From Trametes villosa (lineage: Eukaryota > Basidiomycota > Agaricomycetes > Polyporales > Polyporaceae), in contig PUDQ02000121.1 in NCBI GenBank assembly GCA_002964805.2, positions 1 through 64,000 of the forward strand: DNA of 64,000 bases, read 5' to 3'. Numbering within the stretch: the stretch's first letter is position 1; the number at the start of each line of letters is the position of its first letter. The translations under genes were made by a program, and so were the position numbers. The notes under the pieces were generated by a model. That model saw only the letters and a program-made list of their open reading frames with translations. It ran no database searches and was not told the DNA's origin. Positions 48,801-61,000 of this stretch are shown piece after piece.

Positions 48801-49520
48801 GGCCCACGACATCCTCTGTGAGACGCTCGCGGAAGTGATGGCATTCCGGCCGGTAAGGAGATTGACGTCGATTCCGGTGATGCTGGCCAGGACGTCCACG
48901 AGACCCATCTTCGTTCCGATGAACGTCCAGCTCCCCGTCAGGAACTCGATGCGTTCCGGCGCAATGAGCTCCTGCAGCGTCCACCCGCGCCCGTGCCACC
49001 TGCTCCGCCAGAAGGAAGAACCCTTTATGCGTGGGTGATCGCGTGCAGGGACATCCGCGAGGAAGACATAGCACATGTCCGAGAGCCGGTACCACTCGTA
49101 CATCGAGTTGATCGCCTCCGAGAGCTCCGCGCTGCTTTCCTTGTTGATGCAGCATGCGTCGTTCCAGACGAGATCGAAGCCGGCCTCGCGCGCGACCTTG
49201 CAGAGGCCCTTGATCTTGTCGGAGAGCGGGGATTCTGGGGAGAATATTACGCCAGGAGGGTGGTTGGAGAATAGTCCGTCGATGTCATGAGGAAAAGGCG
49301 CATTCACCGTGTCGAGGATCGGCCAGTGAGGAGGGTATGGTCCTTCAAGGTCCTCCCGCACTGCTTTCACATCGTCTTGGATTTTCCGGACGTCGTCGAA
49401 CGTCTGCTCTCCGCCCTGCTTCGGCGTCCTCCAGACGTGCGACAGGATAGCGTACCGGACCTTCCCCGGATCGTTATGCCATTCGAACTCGCCCGTCCAG
49501 GTGTTCAAGAATCGCGGCAT
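45803..49520 (-). CDS. HET1: HET-domain protein with disordered linker, coiled coil and basic tail
   Basis: Exons 49520-47325, 47251-46610, 46545-46074 and 45996-45803, about 1167 aa. HET domain at the N-terminus: YAILSHVWRTPKQGGEQTFD, then WNDACCINKESSAELSEAIN, YRLSDMCYVFLADV, WTLQELIAPERIEFL, RIEDQAYCLMGLFGVHM and YGEGEHAFLRLQEEI, as in fungal heterokaryon-incompatibility (non-self recognition) proteins. A ~450-residue middle follows with no recognised domain, then a Ser/Glu-rich disordered exon and a coiled coil of TSQ/TSK repeats (AMTSQIEDLAFKNTMMTSQ). The start MPRFLNTW is preferred over an upstream ATG because CAG lies one base before it in all HET copies, with a branch-like CTTAC upstream, indicating a 5'-UTR intron. 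The last exon is out of frame relative to HET2 if spliced; if the last intron is retained, the frame ends at 45916 with a HET2-like basic tail. Confidence 0.88.
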
Positions 49521-49651
49521 GCTGAAAACGATGCCGAAGGACTGTAAGCGATTCATCCACCACTAAAAAGAGCGGTAGTTACCGTGTTTACCCCGCCAAG
49601 TTCTGACGCAGAGCGCTGTTTGCTGAGAGGAGATGGCCGGAGAGAGGAGAG

Positions 49652-49718
49652 AGGAAGGGCTGACAGCGTGCCCGATACGCGTGTGCGGCGTACGGGGACA
49701 AGGTGCGACGCCTATATA
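49652..49718 (-). promoter_or_regulatory. HET1 core promoter block
   Basis: On the minus strand a TATATAGG (49718-49711), then 26 bp further a conserved block with ACGCGTATCGGGCACGCTGT and then CAGCCCTTCCT (49685-49652). It is nearly identical to the block before HET2 and the truncated HET copy, and lies about 130 bp before the MPRFL codon in each. Confidence 0.72.
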
Positions 49719-49719
49719 C

Positions 49720-52700
49720 GCGTGCGTCATGTGCGCTGGGACCACACCGCCCCCGACCAGCCTGGCGTGCGTGATGGTCTACCGGATCGGTTCTGCAGCA
49801 CGCTATATATGGTTCTGTCAGAAGACATTAAATTGTCAGCGTCTGGGAAGCTCACCGCCGGCAGGATCACTGCCGCAGCCTGCAGACATCTTCCTACTGT
49901 CGGCGCATTTGAGGTCGCCAATCGCCCATGCAGAGGGGCAAAAAGAGAGTGATATGACCATTCAGTAACTTCGCCTACGAGGAGCGTGTCTCCGCGGACG
50001 GTCGGTGCCCATCCAATCAGCCTCACACCGCAAGCGGCACGCCGCCTTGCATGCGCAATCGATGCAGCTCTTCGTGCGATTCTTCCTCAGATTGTTGACC
50101 CATGGCCTCGGCGTCTCTATCTGGTTCCCTACCCACGCGCATCGCATTCTCCTGCTCAGCAATCCTTTATCGGATGCTACGCCCTTCTTCCAAGTTCCGA
50201 GCAGTAACGAGTGGAACTCCACGTCGACATGACCATGCTCGAGCGCGAACCCGGGCGCTTGCGCCCCTGGACCCCTAAGGGCGCGTGAGTGCGTCTCGAC
50301 ATACGCTGGACGCAACCACACATTCGAATAGCGGTTGTATATTGTGGAGGCGCAAGTGGCGACACGGCCCAAGAACATAAGGGACCGGGCGGCGTACCTG
50401 TCGCAGAATACTGTAGCGCTTGGCCACGTTGGTGCACCGAAGTCTGCAGGGCGCTCTCATGGCCCCGCGGTGCACGTCGCGTGTACGCCACACATCCGAT
50501 GCGGTACGTTGCATGATCCTGGAAAAGGTAGAGTTTAGCAGCCGTATTGTGGGTAAATGTCTGGCCCGATGCCTACTTCGCATTCTGCCCTGCGCGATGA
50601 GCGGCGGTTGAGCACGCTTAGTGACACCAAATCGGTCTGGGGATATCAGAATGATGATGCATGTTACATTGTTCCGAGTGAGTATGTCGCCTTTCTGCAG
50701 ACTGTAGGATCGATCGACCGTGCGAGGATAAGTTCCTGCGGGTACCGCCCTGGCTCGGGCGACACGGCCGCGCACGCATCGACGCCGGCAGCATTGCGTC
50801 CATAACACTGCCGGGCGGACGTTCTGACGTGCAGGGCACGGTGCGGGAGGGCGAGTGAAGCCGTGACGTACTAAGGGCGATGTGTGCTGAGGACAGACCA
50901 ACTTGCAGCCGGGCTATGGCCTTGGGATGTGTTTCAAAGAGAACGTGGGACAAGGAAAGAGGCTTACGATGATCGACTTCGAGCGTAGGTGTGGAGAGTA
51001 TAGAAGCGGCGGTCGGCTGAAGAGCATCCAGAAGGAGTACGCCTGATAGTTGGAGAGCAGGGGCACGCGCGAGGAGTGAAGCCCGGCGGGGGCAACCTGT
51101 CGATAAGGCCGATAGCTCTCAGCCGCAAGCTTCGCCTAGCAGGGCATGCCGCCGGCGTACGTGCGCCTAGCATCTTCCTGTACTTTCCTACCGTTCTCCA
51201 GAGCGACGATCCTCGTCGCCGAAACCGTGGAGTTGCGCGCGGTACCGCTAGAGTGGGCTGGCGAGCGGGCCTGTAAGCGGGCCCAGCGTAGTTGTCGCCC
51301 CGTACGCACCACAGCACCAGGCGCCATCCGCGATCTTCTTCCCAGCTGCATGCACATGCGCAGCGACCCGGCTTCGTCGTGAGTCTACGTCGAGCGCGCT
51401 TGTATTGCCGCCTCCGAGGCTGTCGCCTCGTGCTCCTGGTTGCGCACGCTCGGTCTCTGGGGCGCGAACGCCTGGGCGTGTGTTCAGATATGGCCTGCGA
51501 GGTTATGTAGTGAAATACAAAACATCTCGCAAGCGATGCCGCCGCACACACAAGCCGCCATGCCGCAGACGTTGACCGGTTTCCAAGGTCGAATACGCGC
51601 ATACGAAGTCTCTGGCAGGCGGAAAGCTAGAGGGCGGCACGTAACACTCACTTGGAGGGGCGTCCTAGGCAGACTGGATATCGAAGGGAGCATGTTGGCC
51701 GCCGGCGTTGTGGCGTGTGTGGGGGAGGCCTGGGTGGCGCTGAAATGAGACGTGGGCGCGCGCTGTATGCGCTGACCTGGGGATCGCGTCTAGTGATGCG
51801 AGGGTGACGAGGATATGACAGAAAGCGTACCGGGCGCGTGGATGTGTCGCGTCGACCGCGCGTGCTGCCGTGATATTGTTAGCACTCTCGCGTGCGCGTC
51901 GGTATGAGGATTGCACTCGCAGATTAACTTCGATGTTGAGTGTGCGGGCGACGAGTCCGTGGGTATGTGCGCATGGTTTCTGACTATGGAACAGGTCCGT
52001 CTAGAGGGGAGAACGTAAGTCGTCCTGGATGCGCGACGAGGAATGCGGGCGCGAGAAACGCGCAATAGTCTGCTGTACCTTGTAAGCAGTGCTGCGAGAC
52101 TGATAATGCAACGGGAGATACCGCCCTTCGAGACTCCAGGCGATTGTCCCCGTGGTGCGCGCCCGCCTCCTCCTCACGAGCCATGGCATAGGCCGCTGTG
52201 TGGTGAAAGCCAGAGCGGCGAGAATCGCAGCGTTTGGGGCGTGGGTAACAGCGTCTCATCCGCGTGGGCCTTGGACAGCCTATGAAGGATGGCGTCCAGG
52301 AGAGCATCGCTTCCGAGGGCCGACGAGGCAGACAGGATATGCAGCTCTCCTGCTCGAGTGTCTGCGTCGCGGGCGCAATGCTCGCGTTCGCTTGTTATTC
52401 ATCGGAGGGATGAAGCCCGAAGGCCCGTGGTGAACGTCGAGGTGTAGAATGGCAAGCGTAGTCGGATGTTTGCTGAGCTGAAGCGGGTGAAAGTGCGTGT
52501 CAGAACTCAGCTCGTGAGCGACACCCTACTCCGGGATTCACATATATCACGGCTCAGGCATACGATACACAGGACGAGTCCCAGCGTTGAAACTGCTCAT
52601 AGCATACGGGGACAGGAGAGGACGGTGCGATAGACACCAGTCGGAAAGTACGCGGGGGATAGGTCCGCTAGGAGCCGCGTAGTACTTACCAGGACCTGGA

Positions 52701-54075
52701 TGCCCAAGCGGACCCATCTCTAGTGCTAATTTCGAGCCCGAAGTCCGCAAGTCGTGGCCAGACGAAGCAAGTGGTAGCGAGGGACCGAGATGCGCGATGC
52801 GAGGGCCAGAGTACTTAGGACTGAGCGAGATTAGTGATCAGAGAACCTAGAGACAGATATTGAAGCTGAAGTGCCCAAGTACTTCTCTTCAGTGAAAGAG
52901 GGCAATGGGCTGTAGTAGAAGCAGCAGCCGAACGTCCGACGAGTCCGAGAGGGCGAAGGGGGAAAAGAGCAACGGGCGCAATGCCGGCGTCATTGGCCAG
53001 CGCTTGGATCGGATGACGTCACCCTTCCAATATCGGCCAGACATTGGCGCTTAACTGTGCATCCTCCTGCTCTTCTGCTACCACCATGCTCCAGCAAGGA
53101 CGCGCCGACCATTGCAATAAACCCTATGCGTCCCAGAAAACTGGATGGAGGAAAATTCAATATTCGAAAGTATACAGGTATGTTGCTCCACTACCCTCGA
53201 CGGACGGTGGACTAACGCTCGCTTCACGACACTAGACTCCCCGGACCCCGTCCATGACTCTATCCGAACACATCGCCATCGTAGCAGAATCAGGCAAGCA
53301 TGGACACCGTAGAAGACAGTAATACCCAGAGACTGTGTAGACTGGAAGCTCGGAATAAACACCGTAATGTTGGAAGTGCGATTCTAGGCACGCGCACTAA
53401 CCAGTCGTGAGCACATACGTAATCAACGGCCGTAAGCCTCACTGCCCTTTGAGCTACGCCAGACGCTGACTGCTTAGCAGATAGCCGACGGTTTCCCTGT
53501 TCGTACGCTGTCCGGAGTATGTGGTCACAACTGGTGGCACAGAACGCCCGGCAGAAAGACCGCGTGGAAGTTGTGTACCATCCGCCCGAAGGCCCCGTTT
53601 GACTAGCACACTAACAGCCCCGTATATATCGATCAGCGCGACTCGCTCCGCTCAGGTCCCAGTGCCTAAAATCAATTCGGATCCCAGCCCTCGGCCTTGT
53701 AAGTCGCGCGCCTTCCCGACAGACCACCCAGCGATATCGATGCGCGCAGCTTACCTGGCGCTCTCGATCATACATTCTCTCAGCTCCTTCCCAACGTCCC
53801 GTCACTACGGCGTAGAGCGTAAGAATACACTCGAGCGGTTGCATCTCGAGAGGTCGCATGTACGGTGGCGATGGCTTGCTATCGAGCGCAGAGAACTCGA
53901 GCGCGTCTCACATACACCCGTCGGGCGGGCACACCGCGCCTTTTCACAGAGGACCCGATGAACAGACCTATTCTCTGAAGGCAGGGTTCATACATTAATA
54001 GCGTGGCGAGTGAAATGGAGAGGGATACATGCTAGTTCTACAGACGTTGTATACGTCGTTCGAGTCCGTTCTACA
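49720..54075. other. Long intergenic region between HET1 and the end of HET2
   Basis: About 4.3 kb with no gene I can support. Open frames on both strands lack domains and splice logic. A perfect CRE-type palindrome TGACGTCA lies near 53015 without a nearby start codon. The size and lack of genes suggest decayed inserted sequence (inference). Confidence 0.45.
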
Positions 54076-57000
54076 TCAGGATACACGCCTCCGAGCCGAA
54101 AAACTGAAGAAAGCCGAGATTGCTCTCCGAACCGCACCCCGTTGTCGCGACTGCGGCTGAAAGTTCATGATAGCACGTTCCGGGTGAGCGAGCACGAAAA
54201 TAGTCTGCAGATAACGCGCAGGCGTACCGGGGGCGTAGCGAGGGCGTCAAGACGTGAAAGCACCTCCGCCATCTGGGACGAGAGGACAGCGTTCTGGGAA
54301 GAGAGGGAGTCGACTTTGGAGGCCAGTTCGGCGTTCTTGGACGTCAGATCGCGAATCTGAGAGGTCATCGTGGTGTTCTTCGACTCTATGTCCTCGATAT
54401 GAGACGTCATGGCGGACGCCTGCGCCCGCGGCTCCTCGTCGGCGTCCTCGCGTCGTGGTTCTTCGACGCTGTACCGGCTTGCGTACGTGATGGCGGAGTC
54501 CTGGTCGCTCCTGCCGCCGTCTGCCTTGGGCTGGTTCGCTGCGGCGGAAGAGATGGGCGTCGTTGAGGACGAGCTCTGGAACTCGCGAGCTGGGGAAGGG
54601 GTTGGCTCGCGTTGAGGCGCCTCGTACGGGAGCGTGGGCGAAGGCTCTTGCGCGACAAACACTATTTCGACGCCTTGGTTTCCCGTGTCTCGCGGGTCGG
54701 ACGCTTGGCGCTGTGACCGAAGTGAAAATCAGCTCTCGCGAGTCGCACCCGAAACCTATCGGGAGAAGCGCACCTCTAATCCAACGGCTGCACCCTCGGC
54801 CTGTGCGCGACCGGCAAGGTTGGTAGGCGAGGAAGCGGGCGCACTCTCCGAAGTGACGGCAGCTACGCCGTCTGGGCCGACGGCTGCAGCGGAGCTCATG
54901 GACACCGTGGAAGGGGCGAACGGACTCGGCGCGCGCGCCTCTGCGATGGCAGGATCCACCTCTGGGTACAACACCGCGTCGCCGTTCTGCTGTAGTTCAA
55001 CTGCGCCCGAGCTGCTATCGCCAGAGCCTCGGACACCCTCGGCTGAAAATCCGTCTGCAGGCGCGCGAGCAGTGGTAGCGGCTCTATCTCGAGCCGTCAC
55101 GATGTCTTCAGAGGAGGGATTTAGTATCTTCTTCAGCCATGCGGAGGTCCCCGTGCAGAACAAATCCGCCCGAACTCCCGACGTCTCACGAGGGCCCTCG
55201 TCCGAGTGCAGGAGACCTTGTTCGAGCGTGGCGGGGCTATCGGCCTTTTGCTGTAGGTGCGCGTCGCTGATGTCTGGGTTGGAGGGGATTCTGGACAGGG
55301 GCTGCGGTGTGGCATCATGCGAGGGCGCGTCTGGCTTTGGAGGTGAGACGGCGAGGTGTTCCTGTATAACGACAGTTTTCTGTAAGCCCCGGATGCTTTC
55401 ACACCGATTGTAACTGTTAGCAATGCAAACTCACCTCCACGTAAGTGAGATCCTCAGAGAAAGATGGATACACAGCGCCAGCCCTCTTCGTCTCACTGGA
55501 TCCGGGCGGCGAGTCGCCATCGACACCTGCTGACTGTTGTCGCTTTCGGCCACTTTCAGGGGTTATAGAAGTTCTCGAAGTCTGCGACGAATGCGCCGTT
55601 TGGTTGTCTTCAGCGGTGCTGTCCTCTTCCGTTCTTGTATTCAGTGAGCGTTTTGAAAACTCCCCACTGATCTCCACCGAAAGCCACACGGTCGTAGGGT
55701 TGCGAACCGAGCCCAGGTCGTATGGACTGCGCTCTAGGGTCACTCGCAGAGCCCGAACATCGTCTAACTCTTCAGTCTGAGGATCAGAAGGGAGGAGAAA
55801 GTCGGCGCGGGCATATGCGAAAGCCTTTTGTGTGAAGTTCGTTTTCTTGACGACTTCTTCAGAGGCGACCGAAGAACTGCCCTGAGAGCATGGCGAGGAG
55901 TGAGTGTCGGGAAACTGAAAGCAATCGGAGTCGGTGATGAGTACGTGGAACTCAACAGACATTGGATCGTCGTGGCCGTCTAGTACAATGGTAGGCCTCA
56001 ACCGGATATACTGTCGAAGGCTGTCGCAAGACGGGTGTGGAAGCGTCAGGGTGGTCTCCAAGGTGTATCGGTTCTTCCCGCGCGCCACCTGCAAGGGGGA
56101 AATCGTGAAGCCGCGCTTCCCAAGGTCTCCGAGAGTGCCAGGTGCGAGGGCAAAGGTCCAGCGCCAGGCACCCTCGCCACGCTCACGATCGGACCTGCTT
56201 GCATAAGTGTAACTATAGGTCGCCCTCAGAGCGGGATTCCATTGAAGCGCCTTCGGTTCCGGGGGGTCCGAGTCATGGCGCAGGAGGGAGACCTCGGCCA
56301 ACTCCGGTTTGAAGTGAGCCAGGAGTTTCGCGAGCGCCTCCGGAGTGATGTGAACGGTGTGGTAAGGGATATAGGTGGTGTCGCAAGTGCATGGGCAGTC
56401 GTAGAGTCCGAGATGGCTCCCAATGAGGGATCCCACGAGTCCACGCCCACTCCTCCGATCCGAGGTAGTAGATGGTTGGAGAAGGAGCGCGACGAGGTTC
56501 CCCTCCATGTCCTCGCACTGTAGCAGCGCTAATCTGTCCGGCTGATGCCGTATCCCGCAGTGCTCGCGCAGCTGTTCCCAGTGATCGAAATGCAGGATGT
56601 TCGGAAATTGTCGTAGTAACTGCGCCAGATCGAAACAAAGCAATTGCAAGCGGACACCTTGGGGACTGAAGATGCAGTGCAACGGCGGGACGTTCTGGGT
56701 CCCTTCGAGGTGGAGCCGGGATGAGAACTCTGCCGGTGTTACTGGCCTCGCAGTATCATATGGGTAGTCCACAGACTCAGAGCGTTCCGGGTATACGGGC
56801 ACGCTGGACGTCAATAAAGCTGGTGACGAATCGGGGTCTGGGCCCCCATACCAGAGACTTGGATGTTCCGAGTCAGCGATAAGGTCGCCATCCAGAATGA
56901 AGTACGTCCCCCAGGCGAAAATGCTTTGGTCCGGGATGGTCCTAATGATCTCCTCCTGGAGACGGAGGAATGCGTTCGCGCCCTCGCCGTAGATGGGGGA

Positions 57001-57843
57001 CATGTGGACGCCGAAGAGACCCATCAAGCAGTATGCCTGGTCCTCGACGCGCGTGGTCTCCCGGTACGCAGCCCACGACATCCTCTGTGACACGCTTGCT
57101 GAATCGACGGAGTCCCGGCCGATGAGAACGCCGATGGAAATCTTGGTAGTGCGAGCTAGAATGTCGGCAAGCCCCATCTTCGTCCCGATGAACGTCCAGG
57201 TATGCGCCAGGAACTCGATGCGCTCCGGCGCGATGAGCTCCTGAAGCGTCCATCCGCGCTCGTGCCACCTGCTGTTTGGAAAGCAGCCGATTCCCGTTCT
57301 TGCCAAGTCGCCGTCTTCGGAGACGTCCGCGAGGTAGACGTAGCACATGTCCGAGAGCCGGTACCACTCGTACATCGAGTTGATCGCCTCAGACAGCTCC
57401 GCGCTGCTCTCCTTGTTGATGCAGCACGTGTCGTTCCAGACGAGAGCAAAACCGGCTTCGCGCGCCACCCTACAGAGGCCCTTGATTTTGTTTGATAGCG
57501 GGGATTCTGGGTAGAATATGATACTAACGCCATCGTCGTCCGCATCTGAGCCCGAGTCCACGTCCGATCCCGGGCCTGAGCCCGCGTCCGAGTCCGTATC
57601 CGAGTCTGAACCCGTGTTGGACGGGCGGGGGGATTGAGGCCAGTCGATACTACTAGGCCCTTCTCCGTCAGGCTTCTTCTTTGCCGCTTCCACTGCTGCT
57701 TGGATTTTTCGTACGTCGTCGTACGTCTGCTCGCCGCCCTCCTCGGGTGTCCTCCAGACGTGAGATAGAATGGCGTACCGGACCCGTCCGGGGTCGATGT
57801 GCCATTCGAACTCGCCCGTCCAGGTGTTCAAAAATCGCGGCAT
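54076..57843 (-). CDS. HET2: HET-domain protein, paralogue of HET1
   Basis: Exons 57843-55435, 55361-54774, 54710-54228 and 54156-54076; all phases match, 1186 aa. Same order as HET1: HET domain with YAILSHVWRTPEEGGEQTYD, WNDTCCINKESSAELSEAIN, YRLSDMCYVYLADV, GWTLQELIAPERIEFL, RVEDQAYCLMGLFGVHM and YGEGANAFLRLQEEI; an unassigned middle; a disordered Ala/Ser/Pro exon; a coiled coil (IEDIESKNTTMTSQIRDLTS); and a short basic tail ending SFSARRRVS. Near residue 80 it has an Asp/Ser/Gly-rich insertion absent from HET1. A 5'-UTR intron with donor GTGAGT (57912-57845) ends one base before the ATG, which fixes the start. Known role of the family: triggering cell death or incompatibility after non-self contact, often with partner proteins. 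Partners here are unknown. Confidence 0.9.
57541..57625. repeat. Asp/Ser/Gly-coding low-complexity repeat inside HET2
   Basis: Imperfect hexamer-based repeats (GAGTCC, GAGCCC types) on the plus strand code for GSDSDTDSDAGSGPGSDVDS on the minus strand. The insertion sits between the first and second HET motifs and is missing from HET1, where a short DTVNAPFPHDIDG segment occupies the place. Confidence 0.75.
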
Positions 57844-57971
57844 GCTGTAAACGACGACAAAGGGTTGTGAGCAATTCATTTTGACTAGACTGATCGGCAA
57901 TTATGCACTCACCTCGCTGCGGCGCAAGACAGAGAGGGCGGTCAAGCGGGGGCGGGAGGGGCAGATATGGG

Positions 57972-58039
57972 AGGAAGGGCTGACAGCGTGCCCGATACGC
58001 GTGTGTAGTTTGCGCACACCGCGGTCAAACGCCTTTATA
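57972..58039 (-). promoter_or_regulatory. HET2 core promoter block
   Basis: TATAAAGG (58039-58032, minus strand), then 27 bp further the block containing ACGCGTATCGGGCACGCTGT and CAGCCCTTCCT (58005-57972), about 129 bp before the MPRFL codon. The core ACGCGT equals the MluI cell-cycle box of yeasts, which may be chance. Confidence 0.72.
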
Positions 58040-58049
58040 CCCAGCCGCG

Positions 58050-61000
58050 AGTCCACCACGTTCCGCATGTGCGCGCTCGAAGCGATCGAGTTCATAGCTG
58101 CATACAAGGTTCTGTCCACCAGGACGCACCTGTGCCGCTCTCGAAGACGCCTGCCGCCCATGCAGCTGCGATTCCGTTCTCGAACAGGCAAACACTCGCA
58201 TTCTGCCTCCCCGTTACAATTCGTGTGCAGGCGCGAGTGGAAACAGAACAGCATCGCGCATACGATTCAAGTTCTCCAATGAGCAGCTATATTCGTGATC
58301 GCGGCGGCGAGTAGGGCACCGGCTCCCTAGGGCGGTTATGATCCCTCTGCGCATTGCTTCGATCCGGCGAAACGCGGAGCCTGTACATACTGCTGTATTC
58401 ACCGGCCTGGTGGCCCTAAGGTTTCGCAATGTACCCGCGTGCACGAAGCGCCGCGGGCGGGATGCAGGTACCGGCTTGCCATCTTGAAACGCGCGGACGG
58501 GCGCACCGCATCGCTGAATGAGTGGTTCAACCAAAATAGCCTGCTCATCCAGCGATGGTCACGCGGCATTGCCTCAATCGCAGCGATGCTGGTCCGCCCG
58601 GCCCATTATCTAGATTGAAAGGTGACAGATTATATTGCGAACGCGCAAGCAGGGCGATGCAACGTAGAACATACGAAACGACGAGGAAGCAGGCGCAACG
58701 TCACGACGTACCGATTGCAGCGTGACCAGGGGTTGGGTATAGGAGTGGGCGAGGAACCAGCACGCCCTACTACGTCGCGCGATATGTGAGGCGTTCTGTA
58801 TAGGTAGTAACCCCGTGCTGGAGAGGATGTTGTTTAGTGTTTGCTTCGCCTCCCAGCCCCTCGCGCCACCGCAACCTACCTAAGCATACAGTGACACGTC
58901 GAATCAGGCGTGCCTACACGGCGAATGGCAGGGGACCCAGAGAAAGCATAGGTACTTCCTCCTCGCGCTGCTCGGTCGAGGTGTCCCCTCGTCCATTGGA
59001 GTTGAACCAGACCGGTTGCGCTGCTTGTCGCAACCTCATCCCTCGAGCGGGCGGGCACATTCAGGTCCTGCCATCGGCTTAGCGAGGTGTGTGCGCCCTT
59101 GATAGCCTTTGTGCCCTGCGACGGTTGCCCACGCCCCTCAAGCGCAAATTGACCCCGCTCTTCTTCATGAACATCGCGCAGCTCTCCTCGGGCCGAGCGA
59201 GCCTGCGGGACGTTCGGCCGGGGTTCTCCTGCTTCACCCACGCCTTTCGAGACGGGATCCGGAAGCCGTGGAGGGCGAGCGCACACGTTCGCCATGCGTG
59301 CACTCTCCACGCCCTCCGGCGCGTCCGAATCCGGCCACGAGGTTCAAGTATCCTGCGGGGACATGAGACGTGTGGTGGGCAGGTCCGGGTCTCCAGACTG
59401 ATGCGTACCAGCCCCTTGTTCCGCGCGACTCCGTACACCTCGGGCGTTCATTCTCCCGAGGAACTTGTGGACGACATATCCGCGAACTCGTCCACGCAGC
59501 CGGTGCGAGCGGTGTCGATCACGGGCAGGGCGCGCGCGTTGCGATACACGATCTTCTGGCCAAGGGCAGTTGCGGAACGTCGAAGGTCGCGACATGCAGG
59601 GGGCGCATCGCGCGTGTAATACGCCGCGATGATGGGTGATACTGTGAGGAAGTTCATACGACTGAAACCTGCCAGGAGGCATAAAACTCGTAACTCACAT
59701 TGCATGGCCCGTCGGGAGCAAAAGCGACATCGTCTTCGCCTGTTTCGTTCTCGGGCAAACTCTCAGATCGAAAAGCGGCCATGCTCCGGATTTTGCTACA
59801 TGCCACAATTTGACAAGAGGAATGAGATGCGCTGCGTGTTCGGGCGACATTGCCGTACCTGCGAGCCTTGGTCCGCAGTGAGGGACCATGCGACTTTTGG
59901 ACGGCGACATGACTGGGCTGCCAATTGCTAGCGAGGTCAGGCCGCCATACAGTGTGCACAGTCGGCAGCGTTGATACGCGAAGCTCGAAGTGCGGGCCTA
60001 AAGTAGAGAGTATACACGCGTGAGCATCGGAGACGCACTGTACTTCCAGAGCCAGCCCCTGCATCGGAAAAGCCGGTTCATCACAGTCTATTAGGTACAC
60101 AATTGAGGCGTAGGACGGCGTGAGCCATCCAGGCGCACGGGTGTACTAGGACCGCCCACTTTTGCAACGTGCACAGAACGTACACAGATAAACGTCAAGG
60201 AGAAGCTTACCTGAAGACATGAAAAATCAGATAACAAGCGTAGTCGCTCTTCTCAGGGCTCCAGGTATGCAGGACGTGCGCGGTCTTGAGTTTGAGGTAT
60301 CGGTCGCGTAGTACGGAGATCTGGAAAGTAGGCATGGTAATGCTCTTAGACAGAGCTGAGGCCCAGAGTAGACACATGAGTACTGAGTGCCGGCGAGATC
60401 GCAGAGCTTTGCAAGCGACAGACACTCAGGGGAGTCGTGGACAGTGGGGAGAAGGAGAAGACGAAGAGCAGCACCGAGCGCCTGGTCTGTCAGTGCGAGC
60501 GCTAGCAGCAGTTACGTCATGCCCGCACTGGCCAGCTCTGTTCACTCTGGCGCTTGACGCGCCTCTCTCATCGCTAGTTCCACCTACACCCGGCTCGAGC
60601 TACCCCTCCGGGAAGCCTTTCTGTGTCCAGAGGGCATCCGGAAAGATAATAACATGCTCTCCCGCCAGACATAACACACGGTAAGACATCATATGTTTAT
60701 TCACACAACCTCTACTGATCATGCTGGTCGCCGCCGGATAGCTACTCCCTCGAGTGAACCTTGAAGCTGTCGGGGCAGAATTCGAGGTAATCTCGAGTGT
60801 AGTACGCATAGTCAATGTACGATCCACCAACAACATAACACTCGGCAACATCGGAAGCGGAGCTCAGCAGGATGTGATAGGCGTGGACGTACGCAGCCAT
60901 TGTAAGTGGGCTCTGGCTGACTCTGAAGACCGCTGTTGTCAGTTGTCTCGCGACATTGTCCGAGATGTCATGCAACTACCCGCTTGAGGGATATTGTCAG

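Noticed and set aside
49520..49556. Upstream ATG (MNRLQSFG...) as the HET1 start
   Set aside because: The stretch contains a branch-point-like CTTAC and a TTTTCAG acceptor directly before CATGCCG, matched in HET2, so it is better explained as the end of a 5'-UTR intron.
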